A stretch of DNA of 64,000 bases from Cydia pomonella. Its lineage: Eukaryota; Arthropoda; Insecta; Lepidoptera; Tortricidae. Under the pieces are notes generated by a model. The model was not told the origin of the DNA. It ran no database searches and saw only the letters and a list, made by a program, of their open reading frames with translations. Position numbers and translations under genes: made by a program. Where the stretch lies: the NCBI RefSeq assembly GCF_033807575.1, contig NC_084713.1, positions 14,483,389-14,547,388 of the forward strand. The letters are read 5' to 3'. Within the stretch, counting starts at the first letter, position 1, and every line of letters begins with the position of its first letter. Of this stretch, positions 46,815 through 59,950 are shown piece after piece.

Positions 46815-47518
46815 ACTTCACTGGCTCAGTGACCCAAACAGGATCTTGGCCTCTGACACAAGAGAACACCACTCTGCCCTATCCTGCGCCACTTCGTGCC
46901 AGTTAGGTATTCCGAGGGCGGACAGGTCTTTTAGGGCTTCGTCACTCCAGCGGTATCTGGGACGCCCAGACGGACGTTTTCCACCCGGGTGCCCCACATA
47001 CGCTCTTCTCACAGCTAGCTCCCATCCTCTCTAGGTGACCGAGCCAGCGGAGTCGTGTGGCTTTGATCTCGCCAATTATATTGGGCAGCGCAACCAGCTC
47101 CTCTAGCTCCCTATTCTTCCTACGCCTCCAAGTTCCATCTTCATCTCTGATAGGTCCCAGAATCTTCCGCCAGATTTTCCTCTCCTCCACTAAGAGCTTG
47201 CTCTCTTCTTTCTGAGTCAGAGTCCAAGCTTCACACCCATACATCAAAATTGGCCAAATTACAGTCTTGTAGACACGAATCTTGGTTGGTCTACTGATCA
47301 GCTTGGACAATTCGTAGATCTATCTCTTCCTCCCTTCAGTTGGTGTCAGTTACTGTGCAACCAAGATACCTAAAATGATCCACACCTTTGTAGGTGGTTG
47401 TTCCGACTACTAGGTCTTCTCTATCAACTCTGGTGTCCTTGTACCTTTTCATTTGGAGATATTCTGTTTTCTGGTGATTGATTCTGAGACCTATCTTCTC
47501 CCTTATACTTATATACAA
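46815..47518 (-). pseudogene. RTE-like LINE remnant
   Basis: The minus strand carries the end of a non-LTR reverse transcriptase in several broken frames: GLRINHQKTEYLQM and HFRYLGCTVTDTN (47518-47336), then WPILMYGCEAWTLTQKEE and RWLGHLERM (47310-46942), then GRPRYRWSDEALKDL and WHEVAQDRAEWCSLV (to 46818). The catalytic core upstream is missing. Frameshifts separate the pieces. Confidence 0.85.
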
Positions 47519-47813
47519 AAAACAAAACTAACAACATTTTGAACCGACTTCCAGGATTCATTCATTGTGTTTATTTATAGTGAAGCAAACCAGTCAGCCA
47601 GTAGAAAAAAGCGACAAAGGCCATGCCTGGATAAGCTAAGTGAATCTGCCCCCAGCGAGTTTTGGCTTTTAATTTTATTTGATAATATGACTATATTGGT
47701 AGCAAGTATGCAAAATAGCAGCCTCCCCCCCCCTCAAATGTTATAGATTTTGGTAAAAAAAAAACGAAATATGATCTTTTTTCAATATTTTTTTCTAGCG
47801 ATAGTATAGTTTC
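47519..47813. other. Unrecognised stretch
   Basis: It contains a short C-run and poly-A tract near 47725-47765. No gene. Confidence 0.35.
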
Positions 47814-48115
47814 TCAATTATAGGACACATTGAAAAAAAAAATAGGTGCGATGGCTCGATCTTGCATACAAAAATGTTTACTTGCACCCTTTCTTACTGT
47901 AAATATGGTATACCAGGGTATATTACTACACATTTTTTTCTCAATGTGTTCTATAATTGATATCGTATAATTGCCTTTACTGGCACAATCTATGTGACGC
48001 ACGTCAAAATCGGCTCGCAAGAAAAATGTAAAATTGGTGCGATGGCTCGATCTTGCATACAAAAATTTTTACTTGCACCCTTTCTTACTGAAAATATGGT
48101 ATACCAGGGTATATG
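47814..48115. repeat. Duplicated repeat with inverted ends
   Basis: A 77-bp block containing GGTGCGATGGCTCGATCTTG and ATGGTATACCAGGGTATA occurs at about 47847-47923 and 48036-48112 with few changes. The first block is enclosed by inverted ends (TCAATTATAGGACACATTGA at 47814 and its partner near 47940-47965). Probably a MITE with a duplicated arm. Confidence 0.65.
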
Positions 48116-48640
48116 TGTAGTACGGCTAACTACATGACTGTTAGTACATATCATGAACCTAAAAATAAACAGCGCTCGATAATATCATTCCTGCTGCCCA
48201 TAGCAACATTGTGCGGGATCTCTATTTGATAATTAATTTAATATTTTCTGTGGCAATCAGTTACCACAACGTTTAACGCATTGTATAATAGCGATATTCA
48301 TGGCCAAAGGTCATTTAGGTCATGTTGGTTAACCACTTAGGGACTTCCAACGAGTTCAAAAGAAAGAGTTCGAAATTCACTTTACTATAGAACAAAATTA
48401 ACTGAAAAGTTGCCTTTAGTTGTTTTTATTAAGGTGTCCAAGTGTTACTTAAGAACTCATCCTACCTACTGACATAATGGCATGTAATAAATATAACTAT
48501 AAACACCACCCAACCCAAGTAGTTTCACTAAACACAAGTACCCTAGTATATCTACTAAATAATCTAACAAGCTAGCAAGGAGACTTGATTCTATATGTGA
48601 TGCTGATATATTACGATGATTATTATTATCATATCGGATA

Positions 48641-48806
48641 AGGCCGGTTGTAGATGGCCGGTGTTTTCGCCGGACAATTGTCCAGGTTCGGCGACGATGT
48701 CTGGTTTTCTTGGGTGTAGCTGTCGGTAGCCATGTACAAAACCGGACGTAGTCGCGTAACACGGTCCGGTTTCCGGCGAAAACACCGGCCGATCTACAAC
48801 CGGCCT
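48641..48806. mobile_element. MITE with CCGG-rich inverted ends
   Basis: AGGCCGGTTGTAGATGGCCG and GGTGTTTTCGCCGG at the left are mirrored by CCGGCGAAAACACC and CGATCTACAACCGGCCT at the right. It is about 166 bp. Minus-strand ORFs across it are by-products. Confidence 0.8.
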
Positions 48807-50785
48807 AAGGGTACCTTATGGCGGTCTATTAACTGTCTACTGTATGTAACAAATTCGCTAATAATTTTTCTAATGAAATAAGTAATATTAAGCATGCATG
48901 TAATGATAAATGGTAATGCCGAGACGAGTATGTAAGTAACTCTGACGTGAGTATGAGATGGCAACCTGTGACAGCTAAAGAGGTTATGAGTATAATTAAT
49001 AAAATTTGTTCTAAAAAGGCCCCAGGTTGCGATCTCATACGCATGATAGATATAAAAACAATTCCTGACAAAATCAGTCCTGTATTGGCTAAGCTTATTA
49101 ATATGTCTGTATGTTCTGGGAAGTTTCCCGATGGTCTTAAGCAGGCCCTAATCCGTCCAATCTATAAAAAGGGATCTCCAAAACTTTTTTCTAATTATAG
49201 ACCAATAGCCATTCTCTCTAGTGTGGATATAGTTATAGAGAAATGTATTGTACAGCAACTTAGTAATTACCTTAGTAAAAACGTAATAATAAATAAGTGC
49301 CAGCACGGATTCCAGAAGGGTAAAAGTACTGACACACTCTTAGCGAGTTTCACTGACGAAGTTAACACCTACTTGGCTAATAAAAAAGTAGTCGTGGCAG
49401 TGTTTTTCGATTTTAGTAAAGCGTTTGATACCTTAGAGACCAGCACGCTATTACAGGCCATGAGTGAGTGTGGGGTGAGAGAGCCGCTGAATCAATGGTT
49501 CCGCGACTACCTTACCGGACGCTCGTATCGTGTGCAGGTGGGCTCGGCGCTCAGCGACGAGCGACAGGTGTCGTGTGGCGTGCCGCAGGGCTCCTGTACT
49601 GGACCCGTGAGTTATCTGATGCACGTGAATAGCCTGTGCGGCGTACTGCGGCACTGCTCAGCGCACATGTTCGCCGACGACCTATGCATATTGCGCGCAG
49701 GCAATGCGAGCGAGCTGCCCGACACCTGCCGCTTGGTACAACAAGACGTCAATGCTGTAGTTCGTTGGTCGCATGATAATGGTATTGTGCTTAATGCTGA
49801 GAAAACCAAGCTATTATTAATTCGATCTCCCTACTTAAAAATGCCTAACCCGTCAAATCCTATTACAACCCATGATTTTTCTTGTATGCATAATAACTTA
49901 TTAGACTGCCACTGTAACCCCATCTCACGTGTTAACTGTGTAACGTATTTAGGTCTCAAAGTAGACGAACACTTTTCTTGGACGCACCATGTAGATTTTA
50001 TTTATAACAAACTCAGAGTTTTATTAGGAAAATTTTATTATCTAAGATTTAAAGTTCCTTTGCATATCCTAAAGTATTTATATGTATCATTAGTTGAATC
50101 TATAATTGGTTATGCTCTTGACTGTTACGGATTGACAACTAAAACTAACTTAAACAAATTAGAAAGTATGCAAGTAAGATTCCTAAAACTGTTAGTTAGT
50201 AATAAAACTAAAGATAAAAATAAAAAAGATTATAGAAATTTGTTCAAAATTTGTAACATTCTTCCGGTAAGCCTTAAGCATAAATATTTAATAGTGTTTA
50301 ATAATCATGGCAGTCGAGAGCACACCCAGTTACACCGTAACGATGTTTGTGGAACCAGGTCGGTGTCTGCGGGCAAGTTTGTCGTACCGAGGGTCTCTAA
50401 TTATTACGGCGATAGGTGCCTCCATAAACGCCTACCCTATATATTTAACAGCCTGCCCTCAGACATCAGACAGGAAGCCAATAAAGTTAAGTTTGGTAAA
50501 AAGCTGCGTACTTACCTTGTAAACTGCATAAAATAATTATTGAGCATATAGAAACGAATCTCATTGTAATATAAATATAAATATAAGAGAGTAGAGACTG
50601 CACGATCCCACAGTCAAACCGTGTAAACTGTTTTGTGGGACTCCGTACCTGTTTGAGATGTATGATTTTATGTTAATAATAAATAAATAATAATAATAAA
50701 TAATAACAACTAATGCGGTGCTACGCCACAAAGCGCCGACCGCCATAAGGTACCTTTATCCGTGGAACGTCACATATTTACGAGT
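48807..50785. mobile_element. Split MITE remnants around a LINE
   Basis: GGTACCTTATGGCGGTC at 48810 faces its complement GACCGCCATAAGGTACC at about 50738-50754. Outer sequence there (GGAACGTCACATATT) matches the end of the MITE at 54501-54637. The LINE between the two halves appears to have landed inside such an element. Confidence 0.6.
48848..50536 (+). pseudogene. 5'-truncated LINE reverse transcriptase (Jockey/CR1 type)
   Basis: The frame starts near NKFANNFSNEISNI, meets one in-frame stop at 48914-48916 and then runs 540 codons to 50536. It carries the full reverse-transcriptase core: KKAPGCDLI, RPIAILSSVDIVIEK, DFSKAFDTLE, GVPQGSCTGPVSY and catalytic FADD at 49670-49681. It ends with the typical C-terminal region, including YIFNSLPSDIR. 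The endonuclease part is missing. The tail after the stop ends in AATAAATAATAATAATAAAT repeats near 50700. Better preserved than the other LINEs, but 5'-truncated, so not autonomous. The clade within Jockey/CR1 is not resolved. Confidence 0.9.
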
Positions 50786-50858
50786 TTTTATAATAATAAT
50801 AATCATCATAATATATCAGCCAAATAACGCCCACACTTGGACATAGACCTATCTATAT
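50786..50858 (-). repeat. LINE 3'-tail fragment
   Basis: The minus strand reads AGGTCTATGTCCAAGTGTGG then GGCTGATATATTATGATGAT, the widespread end of RTE-like arthropod LINEs with ATGATG-type repeats. Confidence 0.65.
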
Positions 50859-53800
50859 AAATATCATCATATAGCTGTACGATGATGATATTAGTCAGGT
50901 TTATGTAGATGCGAGTCGACCCTCTGAGCGTTTTAAACAAAGTTACTTGCATTTGTACGTGGTATTTGACAATCTTACAAATCTTACAATCGGCTGTCGA
51001 TACTTATTCCCAAAATTAGCATGCCAAATGGCTGAATATTGTTACTCACTATTTATAAGGACACCATTGTACATACATATTCTTGCGAATAAATTATTCT
51101 ATTCTATTATATGCGCCGCAGTGGATTTCGCCCCAATTCCTAGCACAGAAAGTCCAATAATAGGTCCAACGAAAAACATTTATTTTGTTTTAATTAAAAT
51201 ATCTAAATATATTTCTCCACCACATCATATAAAACATCAATGTCAGCATAAATATCCCATTCAGAGCTTCACGACAATTTCTAAATGATTCATCTGACTC
51301 GACTAGTCGTTCAGGATTTCGCCGGCGACCGGCGACACAACTTTCCTATTATATTAATATCTAACTGACACAGCATAAGTGTAAATTTCTCCAGTAGAGT
51401 AAAATGAGGATGGGAAATTAATATTGTCCGCAGTCGCATGTCTGAGTGTAACTCTAAGTGGCTCAAACATTTAATAGCCAGAAAGATTGCATATTTGGTC
51501 CGCTTGAGGTGCTTGACCGTGTCAACAGGACGAGGACCCTGAAAGACGGGACAGGCCAAGAGTATGAGCTCTTATCTAATTTGGAATCTAAGAACTGACC
51601 TGAACTGAAGAAGCGCTAGAGGAAGAAAAATTACAGTCATAACAAAAAGTCATTGATTGGTGCTTCGAGTTTTGACGGCTAAACGAGATGCCGCTGTAAG
51701 ACTCTGTATACGAGTTTGTCTAATGTTGACATTTGACTATTCACTGACACAAAATATATGACGCAGTACAGTGCCATCTATTGCGGCTCTTAAACGATGG
51801 CGCACGTTTTTTTCTTAGATTTTACCTCTCTATTACAATCAGTAACTCTATGGTAATAATACAGAACATTTCCAGCAACCTTACTGGTAGGATGTATTTC
51901 TTTATGGTTCATATATGTGCTATAATCGGAATAATCCAATCAGCTACATTGTGGCTCCCCTTAACGCCATGTTTATTGCAATTCCATAACATCCCTACTG
52001 CGTGTCTGGTAAGCCGGTGTCCGCAGCCGTCTGCGTCTGCGCTATTTCCGAACGTCTAATTCAGGCCAGACGGCGCCGCCGGCATAGCAAATTCTGAGCA
52101 CTTCACCTTTGTACTAAAAAAACTCTGTTTGATCTCACATCAATATAATCAGCGTAAGAGCGGCTGAGCGCTTGTAAACGCGTGTAACTGCGAAACCGAT
52201 GTCACGGCTCGGATTGTACGGTCAGCAGCAAGGGGCAAGGTGTTAAAATGATCTGCTCGAGCTCTTATTGTCATAAAAATAAAATAGTTAGCTACTGACT
52301 ACAAAATACTGCTGGATACTCTTGTTAAAAGTAGGTATAAACCACTTCGAAGTCGCTTCGCTTGCGCCTAAGCAGCACTAAGGAAGATTGTCAAATTGTG
52401 TTGTAAAAAAAATAACTGAGTACATTATCGCCATGGTATCGAAAACCGTAGGACAGAAATTGTAGTAAACATTTAATTATAAACACAGCTGCATTTGACC
52501 CCAGTATATAGCGGATAGGCATTAACTAAGCTAAGCATATATTATTCACGATTAGTCCAGTTTGTACAAGCATTTACGGTAATTTGTGATTTTAAGCGTA
52601 TAAGCATTATTAGCTAAGCGCAGATAACTGTAATAGACAACTAAAATAAAACGAAAATAGTGGCCCCATTAGATAGCCTAGACTTCGATGTTAAGAATTA
52701 TTGTTGTAGATATTTGGCATGTGTATTTATTCAGTTCATGGGATATAAAGCTACGTTTATTGTTTAGTCGCGTTGGCGAATATAATAAAGCGCAAAGCGT
52801 ACGGCATCACTTAGGTATAGCAATTCGGCACTTCAGTGCAAGTTTAACTTATTGTGTATACGCACAGCCATCAAGAAAACATAGCGAAACTTATCAGCTG
52901 ATTCGTAAGCTACGTTTGAAATAAATGCACAATGGTTTAACAAACTAGGGGACTCTAAATAAAACCACCGAATATAAAAACCTTAGGTTTAAAACCAATA
53001 TAATTCTACATTCTAGTGCCTATTCAAACAGATCGGATTTAGTTCATTCATCGCCTACGACTAATATAACAAAGCTTTATATATAACTTCACAGCTTTTA
53101 ACTCGGTTACAACTAAACTTATGGTTATGCCGGCTACATAGCTACAGCTACATATCCTCGGCCGGTAAAATGTCGCTTATAAGGACGTCTTGTCAGGTTA
53201 TTTGTATAAAGATACAAGCAAATCTCGTCCTTATGGCAAGCGACAAAATGGGACGTTTTGCCGGCCGCAGTCACATATATTATAAAGATAAAGAGAACTT
53301 TATGTTACTGTACATGCAATGCTATATTTATATGGATACAATTGTGTATGTTAAGTAGACAAGAGGCTCGGTTCTTATGGTGCGTCCATATTGTCTGAAT
53401 GTGGTTTTGTGTTGAACCATGACCGTATGCAACATGTATCATGAGATCATGACCACAGCTAGGTGTATGGATCCTCAGAGCGACTACGTTTACTTTACAT
53501 ATACACTATCGGAAATACAATGAGAAGTGTCTTGTAAAATCATATTAGTGAAACAAAGTCCTAAAACTGTTGAGAAATATTTGGCAATCGTGTAATTTGT
53601 TCGACTGAAAGAATGAAAACAAAAACCTAAGTTCGAAATTAAAATCATTTCAAATCATACATAGGTGATGATTCAACACTTATCTAGTATTGTTACAAAT
53701 ATAATGTTAATGAAGACTAAAATATTGCGTTTCAGATCATTTTGAACGTATTGAATGAGCATTTCTTTAAAAAAATGTGCATTTAACGTTATTTCCTCTC

Positions 53801-54327
53801 TAGCTCGAATGTATTCTCTACCACAATATCACGTACATACATACCTACACATACGCTACCAACACTATTGCACACATAATGCTACTAAGTATAGGAGTTG
53901 TAACGTAATAACCATACAAAACTTACTGTTCGCATTTCTGCAGATAATATTTGATTGTCTTTTCAAAAAATAGTTTTGTCAACTAAAATAATACCTACGG
54001 TTTTATTCCAACCGTAAGCTTGTAAGAGTTCATTCCAACCAATACGTATTTATTTATTTAAAATAATAAAATTTAGATACTTAGGTCTTAACATATTATA
54101 TATGTATGTAGATAAATATTAAAGTATGCATGATTTAAATAACAATATGACGAATATAAGACCTAATCTTTTTTAAAACGATTGCCCTACCTTTTTAATA
54201 ATGCAATTAAATAATATGAAAAAAGTGGCCACAGTGTATAGTTCAGGAATTCAAAATGAAAGCTGTTGATTGTAGCTTTTACAGATAAAAAAAATCAACA
54301 TCCAGCAGCATGAATTCAGTACATAGT
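50859..54327. other. Gene-poor stretch
   Basis: A LINE-tail-like AATAAATTATTCTATTCTAT lies near 51089-51112. The minus frame at 51311-51559 has passable codons but starts with TTG and looks like repeat. Around 53150-53265 an imperfect inverted pair (GGCCGGTAAAATGTCGCTT and complement) suggests a small MITE. No gene is supported. Confidence 0.4.
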
Positions 54328-54465
54328 ATCGATACCCTAGTTCACCATCGTACTAATTACGCGGAAATTTTGCTTGTAATTTAGACTTCATATTTGTGCA
54401 CTACAGTACTAATTACAAAAAAAAATCCGCGTAATTAGTATGATTGTAAACTAGGGTATCGGTAT
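54328..54465. mobile_element. MITE
   Basis: GATACCCTAGTTCACCATCG and TACTAATTACGCGGA at the left are mirrored by TCCGCGTAATTAGTA and AAACTAGGGTATCGG at the right. Non-coding. Confidence 0.75.
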
Positions 54466-54500
54466 GATTGTTTGAACTATATGAAACTTACGGCTCACAA

Positions 54501-54637
54501 TATGTGACCGTCCACATCAAAATGGACCTTATGGCGGTCGGCGCTTACGCCGTTATTAGCGGCGCGCCAATTCTAATACTATACACGACGTAAGCGCCGA
54601 CCGCCATAAGGTCCCTTTTGATATGGACTGTCACATG
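54501..54637. mobile_element. MITE with ATGGCGGTCGGCGC arms
   Basis: Inverted arms TATGTGACCGTCCACATC and GGACCTTATGGCGGTCGGCG match the complement at 54592-54637. It is about 137 bp. The family also borders the LINE at 48.8-50.8 kb. Confidence 0.85.
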
Positions 54638-57265
54638 TAGACTTATTTTATTTTGTGAACAAGCTTCATTGTGCGAGAGATCTAAATTTTGACATATGAC
54701 AACGCCCGCGGAACATAAACGTGCATGGAAATTATAAATAAAATTCCGTAATAATATTAGGGTTTGTAAAATACTAAAAACAATATTTCGCTTTTCTAAA
54801 ACACGTTTCATTTTTTAGATCTTAGTTATTGAATATTTTACAATAATAATTTATGATGGAATAGGGAACTCCCTATTATATTGCGCAGCTTTTTGGCTCT
54901 TGTTTATGGTAAAATGTTTCTAGCGATTAAAAACTGATGGTAAATACTTGTTTTACAAGATTTGTCTATACCATCCCATTACTGGTGCCTGTTCTATTAT
55001 AGGGCTGTTTACTATATACATATAATAATAAACGATACATTTAAAGAAAAACAAAATGACAATAAAATCAATTACGATGTGAAAAAAACGTTAATTAATA
55101 ATACAAATGAAACAATACAAACATGCAAAAATCGGCTGCAAAACCAATTCGACTAATTCGTGTATAATCGCTAGATTTGACAAGCGATACCTCTTAGCCC
55201 CATGACTACAAACTTCAATAGACAACTGTCAAATGTGTGAACTTAGATCTCTCGGACAATAGTGCAACTGTAATAGGCTTAAATAGTAAAATAATTGAGC
55301 TACCTGGCTTAATACAACACCAATTTCTGAAATAATACATAATATCCTTATTAATGATATAGATCAAACTTACTTCGATTAAGTAATATTATCTTGTAAG
55401 TGGCCTATTATATTTGATACAAAGCGTAAACACGTATCTTTGGCTACAGAATCACTAATATAATTAATTTTTAAAACAAGTTTGCAATTCATTGTTCAGA
55501 GCGTTTATGATCGTGTCATTCACAACGACGCGTGCCTTCACTCTTATTGTCATGTTATTAAAGGCTAGATTTGACAAATCTGCGCGTCATCGTGGATAAA
55601 ACGAACTATAAATAATATTAATGTAGCTCAGGAAAAAGTTATCGTTTTAGTAGGTCTGCTATATAATTAGCTTTATTTATAACTACATAATTATTATTGT
55701 TGTTAGGTGTAAATAAAAACAGTGTAAACAAATATAGTCTATAGAAATCCAATGTTACAAAACGTGAAAAAAATTGTATCAATTATGACTGCATAAGTAA
55801 TAACAGTATACTTACATAGATTGTTAGTATCAGTAAGTATAAACAGATACTTTAATTTAGAAATGATCCAACTGATCGGATCATAATATTTGAAATAGAC
55901 AAAATTCGAGTTGTCAATATATTCCTTTTTTAAGGTTCAACGTTTTTTTAATTTGGTATTTTTAAGTAGACTTTTATAATATATAGATAATGAGATAGTC
56001 TTACGTACGATTAGCAGTGAAGAAAATTCACGTATAATATGGATATTTATATAATTTAATTAATGTCGATTTAAAATTTAGTTGATGAGAATAAATAATC
56101 AAACATAATAGAATAGATACATTTCACAATAGTATACTGTATAAGTTTATAATGTATAATTGGCAAGAAAACAGAGGTCAAAAGATAATCTATACTTCTA
56201 ATTAAATTCCATCAAATCTGTCAACATATTGCCTTTATGTTTATGGTATTTAACTATAATTTATTAGTAATTTTTAAGATACGTTCTGAAAAAACTAGAT
56301 GAAATGTTATTGAATAATGTCAAAATTATTCAATAGCTCAGTAGAACTGTTTCTGGCCGATATACATTAATTGGACTGGTAACAATTTAATCATTATCAG
56401 TCAATCACGCCACTGACAGTGACAAACCTTCGGTGGATTTGATGGAATTTGCACATGCTTTTTAAATATTATTTAAAGATATTTATGATGATACATTTAG
56501 TCACGCCTTTCAGCCGTGTCAGTGAATAACCGAACAAATTGCGTGTCCTAATGTATTATTAGACATGTCACCATTACGGTTTATGAATGACTGACTTATG
56601 AATCATATGTAAACAGGGTGACCTGACCATATTTCAGGTATAATGCTGAAAATTACATACAGAATTCGGAATTGAGAAAAATTTACCCATCTCGTTTTTA
56701 TTTCATTTCTCTTCTATTTCTTTTCCATTCCATGAAAGTAGTAAATATCACCTTAAATAATGAAATATTATTACTTAGATGTTCTCTACTACAAATATAA
56801 ATATTTAAAGATTTATTCGAAAAACTCACACAAATATTATTCTCATACGACAAGTTCTTATTACTGTTAAAAGCGCCTCCTACAATGACGCTTATAAAGT
56901 TCCAACGGCAGCTATGGGTTCGGTCACAGGGACGCGGATCCGCGCCCCGGGGTGGTGTGCAAACGGGACATCGCTATATAAATGTTCATATCGATGTCTC
57001 GCTCACACCGCGGATCCGTGTCAGCATAACCGAATCCTTACGCTCTCTCTTTGACAAATATTTGCTATACAATGCTTCTTACACGGCTGATTGGCTGTGG
57101 CTAAAGAATAGCGTTAACACGGCAGAGTACTAGTAATCTTACATATGTTAATCGACCTTCAGTCTTACGACCAATACGTGTTGTAACATAAATATAACAA
57201 GCTAAATAGACAATACAAGTTACAACTATGGAACTGTTATTTAATGCTAAACTTCGCTCATAGTT
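54638..57265. other. Very AT-rich stretch
   Basis: Almost no long frames. 56905-57035 is GC-richer and partly palindromic around CGCGGATCCGCG and CGCGGATCCGTG, perhaps a decayed MITE. The 82-codon frame there (56885-57133) has no domain. Confidence 0.4.
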
Positions 57266-57581
57266 GGTCATCCATAAATTACGTCAAATGAATTTTGTCC
57301 CATGTAGCAACCCCCTCTTGTCCCATGTAGCAACCCCTCCCCCCTTGTGTGACGTCACATTTTTGGCAATTATGTTTTTAGCGGAATCGGCAATTGGAAT
57401 TTGTTGAAAAACTAGTTCCTTAACTGTACAGCGAATTAACAAAATCAAAACAATTTTCAGTTACTGATGAAGTTAAGAGACGTCACAAAATTTGTGACTT
57501 CCCCCTCTCCCATGTCACAACATGTCACATTTTCTTGACACCCTCCCTCCCCCTAAACGTAAGTGTAAATAATGGATGACT
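57266..57581. mobile_element. MITE family 7, copy 1
   Basis: GGTCATCCATAAATTACGTC at the left and AATGGATGAC at the right are inverted partners. The interior has GTGTGACGTCACATTTTTGG and C-rich CCCCCTC strings. The same family is at 62882-63198. Confidence 0.75.
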
Positions 57582-58565
57582 CCTAGCGATTCTTTGCAGC
57601 GATATAGATGCAATGTAGTAGCAATAAAGTAACGTCGCTAGTACCATTGTTGTAGTTACCAAAATTCTGCAAAGTTTTATTATATTTATTTAACTACATC
57701 AAAATTTGATTTTAAATGTGTCACTAAATATATGTTTTTATTGGCATGTTTTACTGCATATTTTGTCAAGTATAGAACGTCCTTGAGCCGCAACGTGTGT
57801 AGCTAAAGGACGTTCCATACTTTACAAAATCTGGTCTGCCCTGCGCTGCGTGAAACTGCCTAAATGTTTGCTGTTTGCAACCATCATGCGAATGCAGCAT
57901 ATTATGTTACCTGTTTCCTGTGTACGCTCAGTGGCGCCCTCAATAAATTTCTACTAATTATTGTCAGACATATTAGGGCAAATCGAGTTTTAGCCCGACA
58001 CCAATCAATTTACTCTCTGATAGACCAGAAATTTAGGCAAATATTAAATTGGAAACGTGATTTCTTGGTAACTACAGATTGTACAGATACATTTTTGGTA
58101 AAGTCAGAGTAACGGTAACCGATCTTTAAGAATAAAATTAAAATAATAATTATATCAAATAATACGTAAATCGTGCCTAAATCGCTGCAAATATTCGCCT
58201 TGAGCAATATCTTTTAGATATCATACTTGTGATGCTTCGTGGGTGTTTTTGTTTTTGTAGGCAAGCAGTGACTTTCATCTGTAATCAAGAAGAACTGACT
58301 TACTACTGACTCAACATGATCAAATGAACGTATTTATGTTAGTTTTTAATTGAATTAATTAAACGAGCCCGATATATAGGCGCTGTATGATTTTGGTCAT
58401 AGCTGTCGGATTAGTAATGCTTTATTCATTAGTCAATTGTTTACTTTTAAACAATTAGGTAAGGCTTAAAAAATATCAAAATGTAGAATGGCTCATTCTT
58501 GTTACACAATGTATATTACACTTACATGCCGTGTGGGACAAATTTAACTGTGTCATAATTGCAGA
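57582..58565. other. Downstream flank of the IAP-like gene
   Basis: GCTCAGTGGCGCCCTCAATAAA at about 57928 also occurs near 27526, so it is repetitive. A poly(A) signal for the minus-strand gene may be the AATAAA at 58571-58566. Confidence 0.4.
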
Positions 58566-58854
58566 TTTATTAGATTATTAAATAAATCGACGGCATTATG
58601 TTTAAATTGGATCCTGCGCATATTCGTCACGCGACTTAAGCGGTAGCGAGCGCACAATGAAAAGTTGATAAATGTTTCAGCTTTGCGACCTCCTCGAACG
58701 GTGTTCGTCGATCGGAGTTAGGCTGTAAAACATGGTAACATTTGGCTTTTGGTGTAATGATTCGGTTCTCCCGCGTCCTTTTTGCGGGTCAGACCGCAAG
58801 GGTTCCTAGGCCGGAGGTGGTTACTTGGAGGTCAGGTGTGGGACTCACCGGGCG

Positions 58855-58977
58855 TCACGCGAGGTAGGCGCGCACGAGCGCGCGCACGGGCGAGCGGCAC
58901 AGCGGGCACGACGCCAGCGCCGCGCCGCAGCGCGCGCACGACACCAGGTGCCCGCACGGCAGGAACACCACGCTCAC
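58855..58977 (-). CDS. IAP-like E3 ubiquitin ligase, last exon (second part of RING)
   Basis: Forty codons plus stop after acceptor TGTGTCAG. The exon opens VSVVFLPCGHLVSCARC and ends VRALVRAYLA. Joined in frame to 62520-62826 it completes a C3HC4 RING with spacing C-x2-C-x11-C-x-H-x3-C-x2-C-x6-C-x2-C, followed at once by the C-terminus. That end position and the ten-residue tail are typical of inhibitor-of-apoptosis proteins, where RING and tail form the ubiquitin-ligase dimer. The exon is extremely GC-rich against AT-rich surroundings. The RING looks closer to insect IAP2/BIRC2 types than to IAP1 (from memory). The BIR domains would lie beyond the window. Confidence 0.85.
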   Translation of the reverse strand: MSVVFLPCGHLVSCARCGAALASCPLCRSPVRALVRAYLA

Positions 58978-59529
58978 CTGACACATACACAATATTGAAG
59001 GAGGAGTGTAACTCGAGAAGAGGAAGTAACCCGGAAGCTCCGACCTTAGAAGCACTAGAGTGCAGCGGGGTGCGAGCGCGGCGTTGAAAGCGTGTCGCAA
59101 ACGCGGAGCGACACACGCGCCGTGTGCCCCCACCGGCGCCCCGTGCGGCCTCGCTCCGCCGTCCCTCGCGTACGCCAGAGCGTGATGCGCGCGCCGCGCC
59201 GCATTGCCTCCGAGCTTTCATTGCGTCTTTCACGCCGCGCTCGCATCTCCCTGCACTGTGACGAAGCCAATTGTGGCGATTTAAGACGAACGTTCTCCGA
59301 TACCGAGTAGTGAGTTGGTATGGCGAGAACCGGGAATTCCCGGTTACGGTACTCGGTAATTCTCAAAAACTACGAGTATGTCTGTGGTCTAATTGCCGCC
59401 ACCCATACAAAATGTATGAAAAGAGTCGTGGCGATAAGACGCAATCGCAGACCTATTTCAGAAAATGACCCTACTATATACAAATATACGAGAACCAGTA
59501 CCGGGAGCTTTCTGATACAAAATAATACA

Positions 59530-59950
59530 TTCGTAAAAGGCTGGCCCTGTGTACAAAGGATCCCAGAGTGATGGGACCATCCCTTTATGAAAAGTTACCT
59601 AAAGGTGTGAAAGACATAGCCAGTGTGTCGGAATTTCAGTCCCAACTAAAGCAAATACTGCTAGAAAATAATATTTATTTATTTAATCTTTATTGCACAA
59701 AAGAAAAACAATCTTATAGTACAAAAGGCGGACTTAATGCCACGAGGCATTCTCTACCAGTCAACCTTAAGGCTATATATTGTATGGACAAATTCCTGAA
59801 ACCTTGAACTGTGTTGTATTGTTTGTTATCTTGTATTTTATACCGTACTCTTGACGATCATAATATTAATTCTTATATATTGACAATAATTTATAATGTA
59901 ATGTAATATTATGAAATAAATAAATATCATATCATATATCATATCAAATT
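59530..59950 (+). pseudogene. Decayed LINE 3' end with nested repeat
   Basis: GPSLYEKLPKGVKDIASVSE followed by FQSQLKQILLENN resembles the last residues of Jockey/CR1-type reverse transcriptases. The segment 59665-59765 is an inserted repeat whose minus strand ends GCAATAAAGATTAAATAAAT. The LINE tail then ends in AAATAAATAAATATCATATC units. Confidence 0.6.

Noticed and set aside
51311..51559. 82-codon minus frame
   Set aside because: Starts with TTG and seems familiar as a repeat; no family recognised.
58782..59310. Several Arg/Ala-rich frames on both strands
   Set aside because: Shadows of the GC-rich RING exon and its intron edge; only the 41-codon exon has a domain and splice sites.
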